Positions 10,275-22,601 of a stretch of 64,000 nucleotides of DNA are shown piece after piece. The DNA lies in contig JADWOT020001139.1 in NCBI GenBank assembly GCA_036345935.2, positions 248,001-312,000 on the forward strand, read 5' to 3'. The translations under genes and the position numbers were made by a program. The stretch comes from Taenia hydatigena (Eukaryota; Platyhelminthes; Cestoda; Cyclophyllidea; Taeniidae). Every line of letters begins with the position of its first letter. The first letter of the stretch is position 1. The notes beneath the pieces are model-generated. The model did not search any database. It worked only from the letters and a program-made list of their open reading frames with translations, and was not told where the DNA came from.

Positions 10275-13193
10275 CTGAGGAGGATTTCAATAAAGCAATG
10301 GGGCATGTTTTCACTTATGTATGCATTCATATGCACATTAATGTATGTTCACCCAAGGTGCATCTTAAACTTACGGTCTATCAACCTCGGTGCACGTATT
10401 CTAGGCATGCAAAGCATGGGATAATATTTCTAAATGGTGCTCAGCCCAACTCTCATGTGTAGCACCCATTATGGCCAGGTAAAAGGCGACGAAGCCTACA
10501 GCGAATATAATGAGTAGGAAGGGGGACCTCCTAGATCAACCCTCCACCAGACATGTGATTACAACGCAGAGCATTAGTCATCGTGTGGTTCGCCAAAACT
10601 TTGAGCAACACAGGCTTCCTGTTAAAATCCTCGGCGCTTAAGCTGATTCCTCGTTATGCGTCCCAAGTGATGAGCTCTTAGCTAAACTTAGTTCTTTTTC
10701 TGTAAAGAATCGGAAAGTGATTATCAAAGAAGACGCCCTAATGTGCCGGATATTTCAAGGAACTTTACTTTGATATATTTAAACTATGCCCTACAACATT
10801 TGGCCGTAAGCAAGAACTATGTGAAATGGAGTGCAAGGAAAGCCATCCATTCTTTTAATGTTACGCCACTTCTGAGTGCATGAGTGAGGAAGAGTTACGG
10901 TTGGGCTTAGGGTTTAGGGGATGTCAAAGAAGTAATGGGATAGGTGGCCCTATACACCAAGAATGCATTCCTGAATACCCATTTTAGAAGTGACATTTAG
11001 TCTGCACCGAAAATCACCTTAAAAGAACTGAGATAAATGGCGCTGCTAATCAGCATCAAACCATTCAAAACGACGTAGCAAAATGAAATAGTGATAAAAG
11101 GAAAATGATCAGATTATGCTTTTGAACTTTATCTTATTTGCTATAAAGGGTTTTAATCAATTGTAAAGAATAACCACTTTGGTCATCGCTTTGATAAAAT
11201 GCAGAACGAGCGAACATTCTTAAACGCATTTGAAAGAAGATTATCTAATGTTGGTTGAAATTAATGACTTACTGCTGGAGAGAAGGTGCGTTATATTGCC
11301 CAAGACGCCGCAGCAAAGCATTTTTACCGCCTCACATTTTAATAATCCAATGAGATTGACCTCAGTCGCAAAGCCTTAACAAAGTTGTTTGATGCATGAT
11401 GAGAAGGTGACATCCGAGAAGTAAAGACAAGTCCAACCTATGCGGACGAGCAGAAGCGCCTGCCTGCAAAACATCCAGATGGTGTCAAGCACTTTCACCT
11501 AGAGACCAGTGACCGGAGACGGAAATGCTACATGATTAGTAAAAATTAGTTGGTTATCACTCGTTAGCCAACTAGAAAAAAGTGAATGTGTAGGAAATGC
11601 TACTGACGTGCTTTGCGAAACCAAAAAGACGCCACTGTCACATTATTTAGGCAAGTCACGTCTTCCTCTCAGTGGGCAAGTATTCAGTAATGATTCACTA
11701 ACCCTCGCTATTTTCTAGAGGTCTTCTCTAAACATATCCGCATTTCATCAACTTCTATTAAGCAGATAGATATCAGCTATGAGCTCCGTTGGTCTTCTGT
11801 ACGTGACTGTATCACCGTGAAAACCAGCGTCTACAGTGCATTACGCGCACATACATAACCGCACAAAACATAGTCTCTTAGAAATGGAGTGGGGGGTGCT
11901 TCAGACTTGTGTGGTGACCAGTGCAGGCGGTTCAATAATAACCGATAATGAAACGCTTACTCGCCCAATGACTGTGGAAACAGGTAATATCTGACCACGA
12001 GTTATTTGTTCAGATGACCACTTAGAAAAATGCTTACACGCGTAAGCAGGAGATGTGGGAATAAAATGTTCATGAATTTCAAGTCCTGCTGCCCGTCACG
12101 CACTATTCCATGGCATCTAATCGGAAGTCATGCGGCCCAACCTCATCACATTCGCCTAAATGCTGGGGAAGGTATAAACCAACTGCTGTATCACTACTCA
12201 CGCCACGCATTGCTTTTGGCTACCCTTGGCACATTGATCCAGATTAAGACAAACTAAACGAATGTGTTTTTCGAGTTTATTCGATATGAGCAACCGTTTA
12301 AATGTAAGGTCCTTCAACTGATCTGAAATCGCCAAAAATTAAACTTATTTTGCCGTTTGGTCACAAGGGGTACGCTTTAGTACTGTCCGTTGCACCGTTG
12401 CCAAATACCGTACATAGACTAGACAAAAAGCTGACTTTCTACTTAATTTAAAATCAATGTTAAACTTTACTTAGTTTTAGCCAGTGATTACCGTATCGAT
12501 ACTACTGCGTGTGTTTTCAAGTCTTTACAAGTGACTGCTCATACCATTGTTGTATTATCGAGCTTTCTTCGACTTGACAGAAACAAAGGTCTAGATACTA
12601 GGCTGCAAAATATTACTGAATGTTAGCTATTTAAATCCGGTAAAAAGCTAACAAAAAGGAAGAAATCTATAGTAGTGGGTTGTATGGTGATAATGTCGCA
12701 AAGTTGGAACGAACGTCACTTAAAATGTCCAGCCGAGAGCTGGGAAGTCCATATAATATGAGTCGCTTGGCTGGGTCGCATAAACACAAGTTTGTAGCAG
12801 AGCACAATCACCCGTATTCAAAAATTAGGCAGCAATCCTGATATTGTGAAATAGTAGCACATACGGATCACCTTCGTGGAAGATTAACATCCAGAGAGTG
12901 TTATAATTCATGGCGCATAATATTAGCAATGAGAAAGTAAAATTCTCAAATAAGTGGCAGCCGACTAATAAGTCTTCATCGTCTTTCGACTAGCTTGAAA
13001 ATGTAAACAAAACAAACATTACAACGGAATTTCAGTGACTATGAATCAGTCAAACAGCTTAAGTTAAATCCGATCAGCACTTGAAATAGAAAGAAGAAGA
13101 CTTGCGAATCGTACAAGGCAGGCTTCTCAAAATCCTTCACTCTTTCCTTGCAACGAAAACGACCAAATAAACCGCCTGTGGTCTAGTTCTCAC
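10275..13193. other. No gene seen, 2.9 kb
   Basis: No recognisable coding exon, RNA or repeat family. CTTAGGGTTTAGGGG at about 10907-10921 resembles two telomere-like units (TTAGGG-type) but is far too short to be a telomeric tract. Open frames at 12030-12257 have no motif. Confidence 0.5.
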
Positions 13194-13395
13194 CATCTCC
13201 TTGGATCACTCGTCTCCACCACCTCAGGTGTCTGCACTCTCGATACCACACTAATGAGCCGAGTCACCAAACTCATGCCTTCACCGAAAGGCACAAAGGA
13301 GACAGCAGTGGCAGCAGAATCATCTGCATTAGTGCCCTCGATTGTATCAGGAAGGTGAGCAGACAGCAAAGCAAGTCTGAGGCGTTGGTGAGGAA
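13194..13395 (-). CDS. Candidate exon, unknown acidic/hydrophobic protein segment
   Basis: A 202-nt segment follows the acceptor TTTATACCATCCAG| and ends either at the donor GAGATG|GTGAGA or at the in-frame TGA two codons on. The frame is locally richer in G and C than its surroundings and reads RLRLALLSAHLPDTIEGTNA and then SFVPFGEGMSLVTRLISVVS. It enters in phase 1, which fits the end phase of the candidate at 22602-22687, but 9 kb separates them. I do not recognise the family. Confidence 0.3.
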
Positions 13396-14881
13396 CTGGA
13401 TGGTATAAACAACGATAAGATGGGAAGTATGATGAGTGGTAGAAGGCAGTAGAATTCGAATACATGTGCGTGGTTGTCAGTTGTGTTATGAGCCTTAAAA
13501 CTGTTTGGTTCTGGATCAAAAGCGATTAAGGAGATCGCTCTTATAGATTATTCTCTCATCCATACCTACACTGTCCGACTGTAAAAAAAACCGCCGTTAT
13601 TTCTTACAGACGGAATCGGGCTGCTGGTTCCTAATTCTAATCAATTTTGGATCAACGTGAGCAAAAATGAACAGAGCTCTGAGCCCTTGCAACCTCTGAG
13701 TTTCTTACCTCAATATAATCGTCGCGCTTTCCCACAACTGGATTTTAAAGCGTGAACTACCACAAGCAAATTACAGAAAGGAGCAGGATGCCAAGTCTCA
13801 TTTCTGATCAGTTTTGATCAAAAGAGAGGGGATGGAATGCTGCTTTATGCCCTTGCTAGAAGCTTTTATAGATTGCGAAATACATCTCATTGTCAGCTTA
13901 GATTATTTTTGGTCACAGGAAAGTGCATTGACAACTTTTCGTGCCAATCTAGACGCTTTTATTGTTGACTAAACATTAATTTCATAAGTTGTAAGGAAAC
14001 AACTGCAAGCAATTACTGAATGGAATAAAACGCTATGCTGTAATTCTCATTACTTCTGCATCTAAACAAACAAATTCAGCGTCGCTCTGTATACTTGTGT
14101 TAATTAAGCTCACTTTGCTAAAATGGGCTCCTTCAATATGGAATAACCATAAGTAGAATTTGAATCATTGTACATAAAAGCTAATAAATAGATTGTATCA
14201 AAATCATTTGCACTGCGTTGCAGTTAATCCTATCTAATGCTTTACAAAAGAACTGTGCTTCATGACCACAGAAGTAAGCTAACATTTGATACCCAGCTTT
14301 AATTAATTCCAGATAGAATTAAAAGTTATGGCGCAATTAACACCCGCGCTTTCTCCCCTTTTTCGTTACAACACACTCCATGTTCAACTGCTTAACCCGA
14401 AACGTTGTTTTACCGGAGACCCGCTCGTTTACTACGGTAGTAAGTCAACCGCCGAGTTCTTATTATAAATGCTTTAAAATCGAAACGAGAAAAACATTGG
14501 GTGCATTGCACTATGGCTAATTCGCTAGGTTTACAAGTTTACTGTCCTGTGCATGAACCGGTCGACACCACCAGTCAAAACTTAGCACCAATTAATCTAT
14601 TCTCTTCAGGTGAAACAAAGTAGGCAGCTTCTCTGTTGTCAACTCCTATTCATTCCTTGTCTCTAGCAACAACCCTGCGACTGTTAAATAACTTGACTAG
14701 TTATTTGAAGCGTAGTTTACGGATGTGGTCATTGTAGCAACTAGTTAAAAGCAGTTTTTGCTGAGGACTAATGGTTAAACTCCTTGGCGTAATTGGTGAG
14801 GTTAGATAGTCTAGCAAATAACCGTTGTTAATTTATGCACAAAGACATGATTAGAAACCATAAAATGCAATTCATTCTTAC
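13396..14881. other. No gene seen
   Basis: A 40-50 nt exon-like segment near 13711-13760 resembles part of the R1-like text at about 4240-4290, so I treat it as repeat rather than coding. Nothing else was recognised. Confidence 0.45.
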
Positions 14882-15006
14882 CCGAGTTGAATGTGAGACA
14901 ATGGCAAAGCCGGAATTCTGGCTCTGAACTGTTCGATGAATAGCTATGCTCGGCAATTCATGCTCGAGCCAGAATGGACGCATTTTAGTGGAGTTCAAGA
15001 TCCGCA
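14882..15006 (-). CDS. Candidate internal exon, unknown protein
   Basis: A 125-nt segment with a strong donor (ACTCGG|GTAAGAATG) and a weak acceptor (AATGATAG|, no good pyrimidine tract). Two leading bases followed by 41 sense codons give a peptide containing MRPFWLEHELPSIAIHRTVQ. It would enter in phase 1 and leave in phase 0. No family is recognised, and the weak acceptor lowers confidence. Confidence 0.2.
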
Positions 15007-15940
15007 CTATCATTTTCACCAAGTAATCCAGAGTAATTCGGATAAACTAGTGCTATTTTACAGGACGGGTTCCAATTTTGCCAAAATCATGGCGTCTTGA
15101 TGAGGTAAAGTGTGTAATATCTTACCGAGGAAAAATGTGGTTACTGGCGGTGGCCTTTAAAATGATGAGGGAGTTAATTGACTGAAAGATCTCTCCACTT
15201 TTCAAAACACGAACTGCTGTTGACTTATGTCTTGGAAATCGCACATCATACGTATTTATTTTGTTTATAAATGACTCGTGACGCATTTTATTCAACATAC
15301 AGAATCAGATGACCATGATTCATAAATAATTTTTGGATAAAACCTACCACTGCACAATGCATGATACCATATTTAACAATTTTTAAAATTTTCTTCACGC
15401 GTCATCCAGTTGTGCCTCCAAATAGAACGTGACGGCAATGTCTCTTATCCATTCTTCCCAGGCATGAACTCTGCTTCGAATCCAGCAGTAAATACCTCTA
15501 TCTCCACCGCAGGTATGATTCATGGCGCTTATGGTTAGGCAATGCTGCATCGCATTCTAGGCACTTATGTGTTCAAAGCCTTCCTTACTAGGTAAATTTA
15601 ATAAGAAAAATAACATTTAATACATAGCCGTAGTGTTTTTAGGTGGGCGAATTCTTGTGAAGGCATATGTTTCTTAAAAGGTGCTTCCGTTTAATTGACT
15701 TATGCAATACAGACGTTGCCATAAGTTGACCACGCTCCAAGTGTCTGTTTGCTTGAGGATTTTCCTTTCATGCAACTAACGGTTTCGTTCCAGTTGAATT
15801 GGCAGATCGCATGCCCTTCAGTTCATCTCGTATGAGGTATCAGTCGCTTAAGACCGCACAAAACAGGCGAGAAATGGACCAACAATAACTGACCAGACAG
15901 AACTTCACAGTTTCCTTAGCTTGTCAAATTACTTGCAATG
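15007..15940. other. No gene seen
   Basis: One short exon-like segment (about 15128-15186, minus strand, CTTTCAG| to CCTCG|GTAAGA) is open, but its peptide is featureless. Nothing else was recognised before the second R1 copy. Confidence 0.45.
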
Positions 15941-16385
15941 GGTGCCTCCTAAGTCCAAAATCAGACGGGGCTGAGAGACACTACGCGACAACACATGCCG
16001 CTAGTCGATTCACACGTGTAGGATTCGAAATGGTCTACTGCAGAACAGCGTCGGACATGATCGTCAACGTGTTGTTTCGTCTACTGCTACTCATCTTTCT
16101 TCGTGGATTCGTCCCGTTAATTCAGTTGGCCATCAGTGCCACTCGTTCGCTTCTTTTTTCCCTTTACCCAGTCTCTTGTTATTTTTTGCGGTTGTTACCT
16201 CCCTCGCCATCCCGGCATCAGTTCCAACCACCCGGCCCGCCGTTCCAGAGAAGACAAAAGGCCAAAACCGATGTCTACAGTAAAAATTAGGGATAAGTAA
16301 TGCTACCTCTCTCTCTCCTGATCCTGTGCTATCTCCTTACCTCGCCTGCACACATCACTTTAATATTATTAAATATGCTATTTCC
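15941..16385 (+). repeat. R1 repeat, copy 2
   Basis: A direct-orientation partner of 5086-5575, about 10.85 kb away, with the same landmarks in the same order (GAGACAC-ACGCGA, CTAGTCG, GCGTCGGACATGAT, TTAATTCAGTTGGCC, AAAAGGCCAAAACC, CACTTTAATATTAT). It abuts an R2 copy in the opposite orientation at about 16395. Confidence 0.75.
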
Positions 16386-16394
16386 ATGTGCGAA

Positions 16395-17595
16395 GTTCAC
16401 TTCAATCTGAAATAAGGGAGGAAGTATGGGAGTCACAAGAAGGAAAATGCGATTATATATTAGTGAGGTGAGTTGGTGGGTGAGTGGTGGAGTGTTAGCG
16501 AAAGGCGAAGTTTGAATTATTATGGCAATTAAATGGCCATACGATGAACAACTGAAGGAGATCTTCATTAAAGATAGAAATGTCGACTTGGTCGGCTAGA
16601 AGGGCATTTGAGGAGGAGGAGAGGATGACTTGAATATGGCTCTGCACTACATATGCACAGGCACACACACAGACGTTCTTACCTGTTTTTAGGACAACGG
16701 TTGAGGCGCCCCCCAAAGGGCAGGGAGCGCACGTTCTTACACGTTAATGTAGAGCGCCAAGTAGAGGAATTCTCTGCAGAGAGAAGGAAAGAACTGGACA
16801 GTGAGATGGTGAGGTGAGAGTTGGCCGAGTCTATAAGTCACAAAGTGGGAGGTAGGAGCAACGCGCTCATTTTCGCTCTCGAGGGAGTAGGTGGAGGAGG
16901 AGTAAAAGTAAGAGGTGAAATTGAGGGGAAGTGGTGCAGAACAAACTAGAGAGATGGAAAGATAGAAGTAGAAAATGATTTGTGATTCAGGCTAGGTTAT
17001 GCTAGAACAAGATTTGGTTAGAAGTAAAGCGTGTTGAGTCAGAGCTGATCTAGGCTGTGCTAATTTGACCCTAGTTATGAATCTTAACATTATTTAATGT
17101 TACGATGAAAGGTGAGACTGGTAGAGAGATGAGGATAACTCACGAAGCAGGCGCCCGCATATGATGGGGTAGGAAGAGGAGGAGAAAGGAGAAGGCGGGA
17201 GCAAACTGAAGTTGGGTTTGAAGCAGGGGAAGGCGAGCAAAGAGTAGAGAGGCATAGAGGCGAGATTTTCTTGTGTCATTAAATTGGGAAATAAAGGCAA
17301 GGAAACGAAGTACATGAAGTACCCATTACCCTGTTTTGGATGTGTTGAATGCAGTAAGCACAAACAGTGGAGCATAATGCAAGGCGCAACACTCGGGACC
17401 ACATGGAACATCGTAGTAGGAGACGAAAGATGCTCTCACCGAAAGGCGCGTTGGAGCAAGACGTAGAAAAGGGGAAGTAGGGAAGAAGGCCCCTACTCCC
17501 CCATTCTGAAGACATCATTAGGCCTACTTACAGTCCGCGTGCCCTGAATGAGACACCATTGTCGATGCTTTCTAAAGGAAGTAAAGTAGCGATAA
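16395..17595 (-). repeat. R2 repeat, minus-orientation copy
   Basis: The reverse complement aligns with 6395-7655 over almost its full length. CTCGAGAGCGAA, the GTGTGTGTGCCTGTGC tract, AAGTCGACA and TTCCTTCTTGTG are present in the same order. The pair is therefore an inverted duplication with about 8.7 kb between the copies. The flank from 17532 to 17571 looks like a splice-bounded exon (see findings), and the same donor ACT|GTAAGTAG is kept at 6438-6448. Confidence 0.75.
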
Positions 17596-18699
17596 TGGAA
17601 AGGCCTTGGGTCCCCTCAGTAATCACAGCATTCTAGGAGCTGTAGCACCAGACTCGTCACATTTGAGGAAATAAAATGTAAAATACCTTGAACAGAAGAC
17701 AATTCCGGAATGTGCCAATGCCACATATGCTCGCAATCTGTTGATTTAGCGTTGTTTAATGTTTAAAATGAACAGTACTTATTCAAGAAGCAGCACACTG
17801 CAAGTGAAAAGGTTATTTAACAAATCGAATCTTGGAATGTACATGCGATCTTTACATAGCTTCCTTTTTGTAGCAATCACAGACACAGATTGCGTCACAG
17901 CACTAAGCGCATCAAAACCACGCCTAATAAACTCATTAATCAGTGTTGGTAAATACGGCCACATTCAGGGTGTAATAGATCCTAGCTCATTTCTAAGCTG
18001 CTATTTATATCTTCATGTGCCAGCGCCTACAATCTAATGACATAGGGTGGTCCTGTTGGCATATGCCACCAGTGCATGTAATGACAAGCAAAACGGTCTT
18101 AAATAAAAATGCAAAGGCCTGTCGTGTAGAGCAGCAAAACGTTTACATATGAGCGTGTCAAATAGACAAGGTGACACACTCACAGTTTTTCTATATGAGT
18201 TAGTTAATGGTTCTATTGAATATTGCTAATTCCAGCGAGAAAACTAAAAGGAATCTGTGTTCTCTGGGAACACAATTCAGAAGGAAAGGTGTCAAGTTAA
18301 CCACTGAGGCTGATCTTAAGGGAACAGATGCCTAAGAAGTGCACCGAAGGTCTTAACAGCCAACCGGGTTAAATAGGGCATTGTATTCAATTAATTGGTT
18401 GAATGGTTGCAATGACACAAGTGATTAGGTGAGGTCAATTTTATTGTCACCAGGATTATAACTGAGCAGAGTCTGCAATACACATAATAGGAAATTCAAT
18501 TAGGCACTAGAGCCTACTCGATAGCCATAACAATTCGGACCCTACTTTCCACCGGACTGTATGTGCTTTGAAGGGGTCATTATTCGATGTGAATGATGCC
18601 ATTGCCCGTCAAAACCTGACCACTGCAATTATAAGTGCTTTCCAAATATTTTGTGATCTGATCCTTCTTAGCACCATTTTCCATTTCATATTCCATTAA
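17596..18699. other. No gene seen
   Basis: Open frames at 17759-18037 on both strands carry no motif. No recognisable repeat copy was seen here. Confidence 0.5.
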
Positions 18700-19440
18700 T
18701 CAGATCGGGCTGGTGGCTCTACAGCTTTCTTCGCACACTATCGATAATTAGCAAAACCTTAACCGTTTGACTAAACATTATGACTCGTAGCTTTAAGGAG
18801 AATGAAAAAAGTGTGGGAAAGAAAATGATGCTAGGTAGAAGTGCCTTCAACCCCGAAATCATGCCTGATGCAATTTTCTAATTTAGCAGCATGGCGGATT
18901 CATCAATTTTTATGGGTTTTTGAACCCCTAATGTTTATGCGAGCATCACTCATGTCCTCATCTTCAAGTGTTATGAAGATCTGTGCTCGTGTTTTATCTC
19001 TCCTCGTTGGCTCTTTGAAGTCAACATATTCTCTGGGTCTACAGGTCACCACTCGAGCAGCATAGTCAAGAAACTCTATAAATACACGTAAATGAACAAA
19101 CCTGGCCACTGTAACATACTTAACCATCTAAAGACACATAATACTCTGCTTTGTACTCATTGCGAACCCAGACGCATGTAGGCCGCAAATGGCGAGAATG
19201 TCCTCGTGTTCTATACAGTGTCATTTGCGCGAAAAGGATAATCGACGATAGCGAAGGGTTGTCTAATGTGATGTTTTGAAAAGTAGGGCATTTGCGATGC
19301 CAGAGAAGGGTGGCTAGAACCGTTGACATTGCAAGACGTGTAAGCATAAAATGAGTGCGGGTCTAATGGAGAGATACGAAACAATGACGAGTAAAAAGAG
19401 GGAAAATGTGTACGATCGGCCCATGTTGTGTTGACGGAAC
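18700..19440 (-). repeat. R3 repeat, copy 1
   Basis: About 740 bp that aligns directly with 19890-20640. Shared landmarks are GGTGGCTCT-CAGCTTTCTT, CTTAAGGAGAATGA, AAGAAAATGATGCT, CGCCTTCAACCC, ATGTTATGAAGATCTGTGC, TTGGCTCTTTGAAGTCAACA, GCAAATGGCGAG, TGTCCTCG and GCATTTGCGATGC. A minus-strand peptide frame is shared by the two copies (separate entry). The element class is unknown. Confidence 0.8.
18903..19127 (-). pseudogene. R3-encoded peptide frame, copy 1
   Basis: Minus-strand frame of 74 codons. Its core reads ARFVHLRVFIEFLDYAARVV, then DFKEPTRRDKTRAQ and IFITLEDEDMSDARINI. The matching frame of R3 copy 2 is about four-fifths identical in amino acids by eye, close to the DNA identity, so there is no clear sign of selection on the protein. 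A possible acceptor (GTTACAG|) precedes the conserved part, which would make it an exon-like unit. I do not recognise the family. It could be a relic of a captured exon or of a mobile-element protein. Confidence 0.35.
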
Positions 19441-19889
19441 CCTTTTAGAATGGATTAAAGCTGTTAAACCTATTTGTCAATCAGCCCATAGGTGACAAGC
19501 TGTAAGAATTCGAAGCACAACATTACATGGATTGAGGTTCCTAATTAGAATGGCGATGAATATTTGGTAAACTATGTTGTGCTTGCCATATATATATTGT
19601 GTATGCTTTCCCAATAATTTGAAAAACCTTGCTCTTGGGTAATCGCAAGAGAGGAAGCTGAAGTAGTCAAAATTCCGTCTGCCAATGTGACTGCAATTAC
19701 GTCGCCGCTCACGTGGAGAGGAAGATGTAAAACAGATTATCCCTTGGAGCCCATTCAACTTGTGAATATATCTGTTATGCATAAATTAAATGGACATATG
19801 CCTCTTCTTAAGCAACATGTGTGTTCAACGCCTACGGGTCAGCAGAAAGCACAAGATTTTGCCTCATTGATAAACGCCGCAGTTATTTT
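19441..19889. other. Spacer between R3 copies
   Basis: About 450 bp between the two best R3 copies with no recognisable content. A minus-strand frame at 19477-19782 has no motif. Confidence 0.5.
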
Positions 19890-20640
19890 TGCAAATCGGG
19901 TTGGTGGCTCTGCAGCTTTCTTTGCACACACTTAAGCCTTTGACCAAACCTTATGCCACGTAGCCTTAAGGAGAATGACGAAAATGGGGAAAAGAAAATG
20001 ATGCTGGGTAGAAACGCCTTCAACCCTGAGCATACTCAACGCAATTGTTTTAATTTAACCGCATGCCAAGTCCATCGATTTTTTTATAGATTTTCGATTG
20101 CACAATGTTTGACCCAGCATCGCTCAAATCCTCATCCTCAAATGTTATGAAGATCTGTGCCCATGTTTTGTCTCCTTTCGTTGGCTCTTTGAAGTCAACA
20201 TGTTCTCTGGGCGTACACATCACTACTCGGGCAGCATAGTCTAGAAACCCTATAGATACGCGTAGATGAACGAATCGGGTCACTGCAACATACTGAAACG
20301 TCAAAAGACACATGGTACTCTGCTATGTGCAGTCGTACTCGCTGCGAACCCGGACGCATGTGGCTGCAAATGGCGAGGGTGTCCTCGCGTTCTATGCAGT
20401 GCCATTTGCATGAAAAGGATAGCAGTGGGTTGCAGAGGTATGAGGAAGTGTTAAATGTAAAGTTTTGAAAGCAGGGCGTTTGCGATGCCGGAGAAGGGTT
20501 GCTAGAATCGTTGATATTGCAAGACGAATAAAAAGAAAATGAGAGCGAATTCTGATACAGAGGTGCGAATCGATGACGAGTAAAAAGAGAAAATGTGTAC
20601 GGTCGGCCCATTTCGTGTTGACGGAATCGCCATTCATCTT
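19890..20640 (-). repeat. R3 repeat, copy 2
   Basis: Direct partner of 18700-19440, about 1.19 kb downstream and in the same orientation. It carries the same string of landmarks, with the sequence after GCAAATGGCGAG continuing through GCGTTTGCGATGCCGGAGAA to ATGACGAGTAAAAAGAG, which closely matches copy 1. The arrangement suggests a local tandem duplication or two insertions of the same element. Confidence 0.8.
20050..20313 (-). pseudogene. R3-encoded peptide frame, copy 2
   Basis: Minus-strand frame of 87 codons that contains the same core as copy 1, with RFVHLRVSIGFLDYAARVVM, DFKEPTKGDKTWAQ and IFITFEDEDLSDAGSNI. A good acceptor-like TATGTTGCAG| precedes the core. Copies 3 and 4 (20975-21790 and 44865-45490) have stops and indels in the same region, so this coding capacity is decaying in the family. 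Confidence 0.35.
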
Positions 20641-20974
20641 AGTTGACTATTGACCTTTTATTGCCAGCAGCTGCTACTAGCGACAAAACTATGGCTCTGG
20701 AACGGTTAGGTGAAACATTCGCCGGCTAGACGCTTCGTAACGTCATAAAACTTTTCTCATATTCCTTTATTATCCACTCCTGTAGTGACAGTTTCCACCG
20801 TAGCAGGTCTGATAATCAAAGGTCTTACTACTCTACGCCTCCTGGGTCCTCCCTTGTGTAAAGACAGTCCCGAAAATTATGTCTGAGAACATATGACAAC
20901 CGTTGCTGATACTTGCACCAGAATGTCACACAGAGAAGGATGTTGGTCACTTTGGATAACCAAAGTCACTAGGA

Positions 20975-21790
20975 GAGAGCGGAGATTGTCACCTTCTCCG
21001 AAAGTCGATAAAAGAGCATACCGAAATCCAAAAACCATCACATCATCCCAATGAGACCATCGTTATTATTTGTGCCATGCTGTCCCTTAGTAGGTCGATT
21101 TGGTACTCTAAAAGAGCTAGCATCTCTCTCTGTGCTCATAAATCCGAAAATGCAATTATTCTCTATCCACTTTGTTTCAACCACTAGACAAGGGCAAATG
21201 TCTGGCAAACAATCTGCAAATACCACAAAGTAGATAGTCCCGTTCCTATTATTCCATTTATCTCGGCCTGTTTCACTGAGGCTGGTCACGAGAGGATAAA
21301 AGCCCAAAGATGGTTAATTTTAGCTGTTTACGGAGAAAACGCAAAATTATATACGAAAATCATTGGCTCAACAACCACAGGCTAAAGTACGCAAGAACCA
21401 GTTTAAAATTAATAGCCCTGGAATTATGAAAAAGCGAGGAAACTCAAATACGTGCTAGGCCCAACTTGGTGATGCGGACACATTTTACCCGAATTCGTGT
21501 TTATTTTGAACGGATTATTATCTGATTAGATTGACACCTTTGCCTACTAATGTTGAACATTCACTGCGTTTCTCTTGTGGAATTCTTGTGCAAGCCCTAC
21601 TTCAAGTCTCATATTCCAGCGTTACACAGGTCCAAACCCTTAATTGTCCCTCCTCATCGGCTCTTAAGAAGTCGGCAGATGTTCTGGCTGCACAGATCAC
21701 CACTAAAGTGTCATAATGAGAAAAAATCCTTCAAGTATGCATAAGCAAACAAACCTATGCTCATTTCTAACTAACGGAGATCACGACTGC
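20975..21790 (-). repeat. R3 repeat, copy 3 (decayed, with extra sequence)
   Basis: Two parts match the copy at 44865-45490: the segment CTCCGAAAGTCG through CCAATGAGACCA and TTAGTAGGT at about 20996-21096, and the segment CCTCCTCATCGGCTCTTAAG through CAGATCACCACT at about 21650-21708. The second part also aligns with copies 1 and 2. About 430 bp between the parts is absent from the 45 kb copy, so either an insertion or a deletion occurred. The shared peptide frame is broken here. Confidence 0.55.
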
Positions 21791-22601
21791 TTATAAGAGG
21801 AAGGTATATAGTGAGCAGATACTGATGCGCCCATGGAAACAAGTCTTGCAATGCTACGCTCTGGCATTAACTGGTGCAACAGAATTAATGCAGACGCTTC
21901 TCTGTTTGATTACCAAACTTAAGAAAGACTACATTTTTGTTCTTCCCCTAATTAAAATCCATCTCTACTACTTTCAACTGCAAATCAAACTCAAGAAAAT
22001 AAGTGGAAAAGACAGAAATTACAATGGCAACCAAGTCTATTGATGAATTTTGTGCATGCAGGGAAACAGTAGTCTTATACAAGGGGAAAATTTGCGCATT
22101 TCTCTGATAGCTCTTCTTAAATGTTTAAACTTATCTAACCTTTTAGAGTAGTAGACCAGTGACAACCTAGAGGCGACTATTTTATCTAAAAAGTATTACT
22201 ACTTGGCATTCAAAGAGCAAATCATAGGTTGTTATTATCCTTAAAACTCTTAATCGATGCGTTTTGCATCACAGGTTCCGCAGCTCATTATTCCATTCTA
22301 AAATGCAAACATTTGACAACAATTTGTTTACAATTTCGTTACAATCCACATTACGGCACTCGATAGCCTTACTTGTAAGGGTGGGTCACTGTCTCTAACA
22401 CAATGTAAACAGACGTGCCGTTTGTGGTGAGCCTTTCAAGTTACCTCGAAGCACTCTCTCACTGCCTACTAAATAATATGCATTCAGCAACTTCTTGTTC
22501 TAAAGCAGCGGCGTAAAGAAAGTGGGGAAGATCGAAGGGACACTTTCAGTGAAAGGAGGAAAAGAGAAAAAGATGTGTGTAAATAAACCCATACAACTTA
22601 C
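21791..22601. other. No gene seen
   Basis: No recognised exon or repeat. The open frame at 21825-22043 has no motif. Confidence 0.5.

Noticed and set aside
10907..10921. Telomere-like TTAGGG text
   Set aside because: Only about two imperfect units, which is too short to be an internal telomeric tract.
13711..13760. Minus-strand micro-exon candidate encoding a KIQLWES-like peptide
   Set aside because: A related segment with the same layout occurs at about 4240-4290 in R1-like text, so repeat descent explains it.
20195..20637. Minus-strand frame of 138 codons and its overlapping partner
   Set aside because: They run across R3 copy 2 in frames that are not preserved in copy 1.
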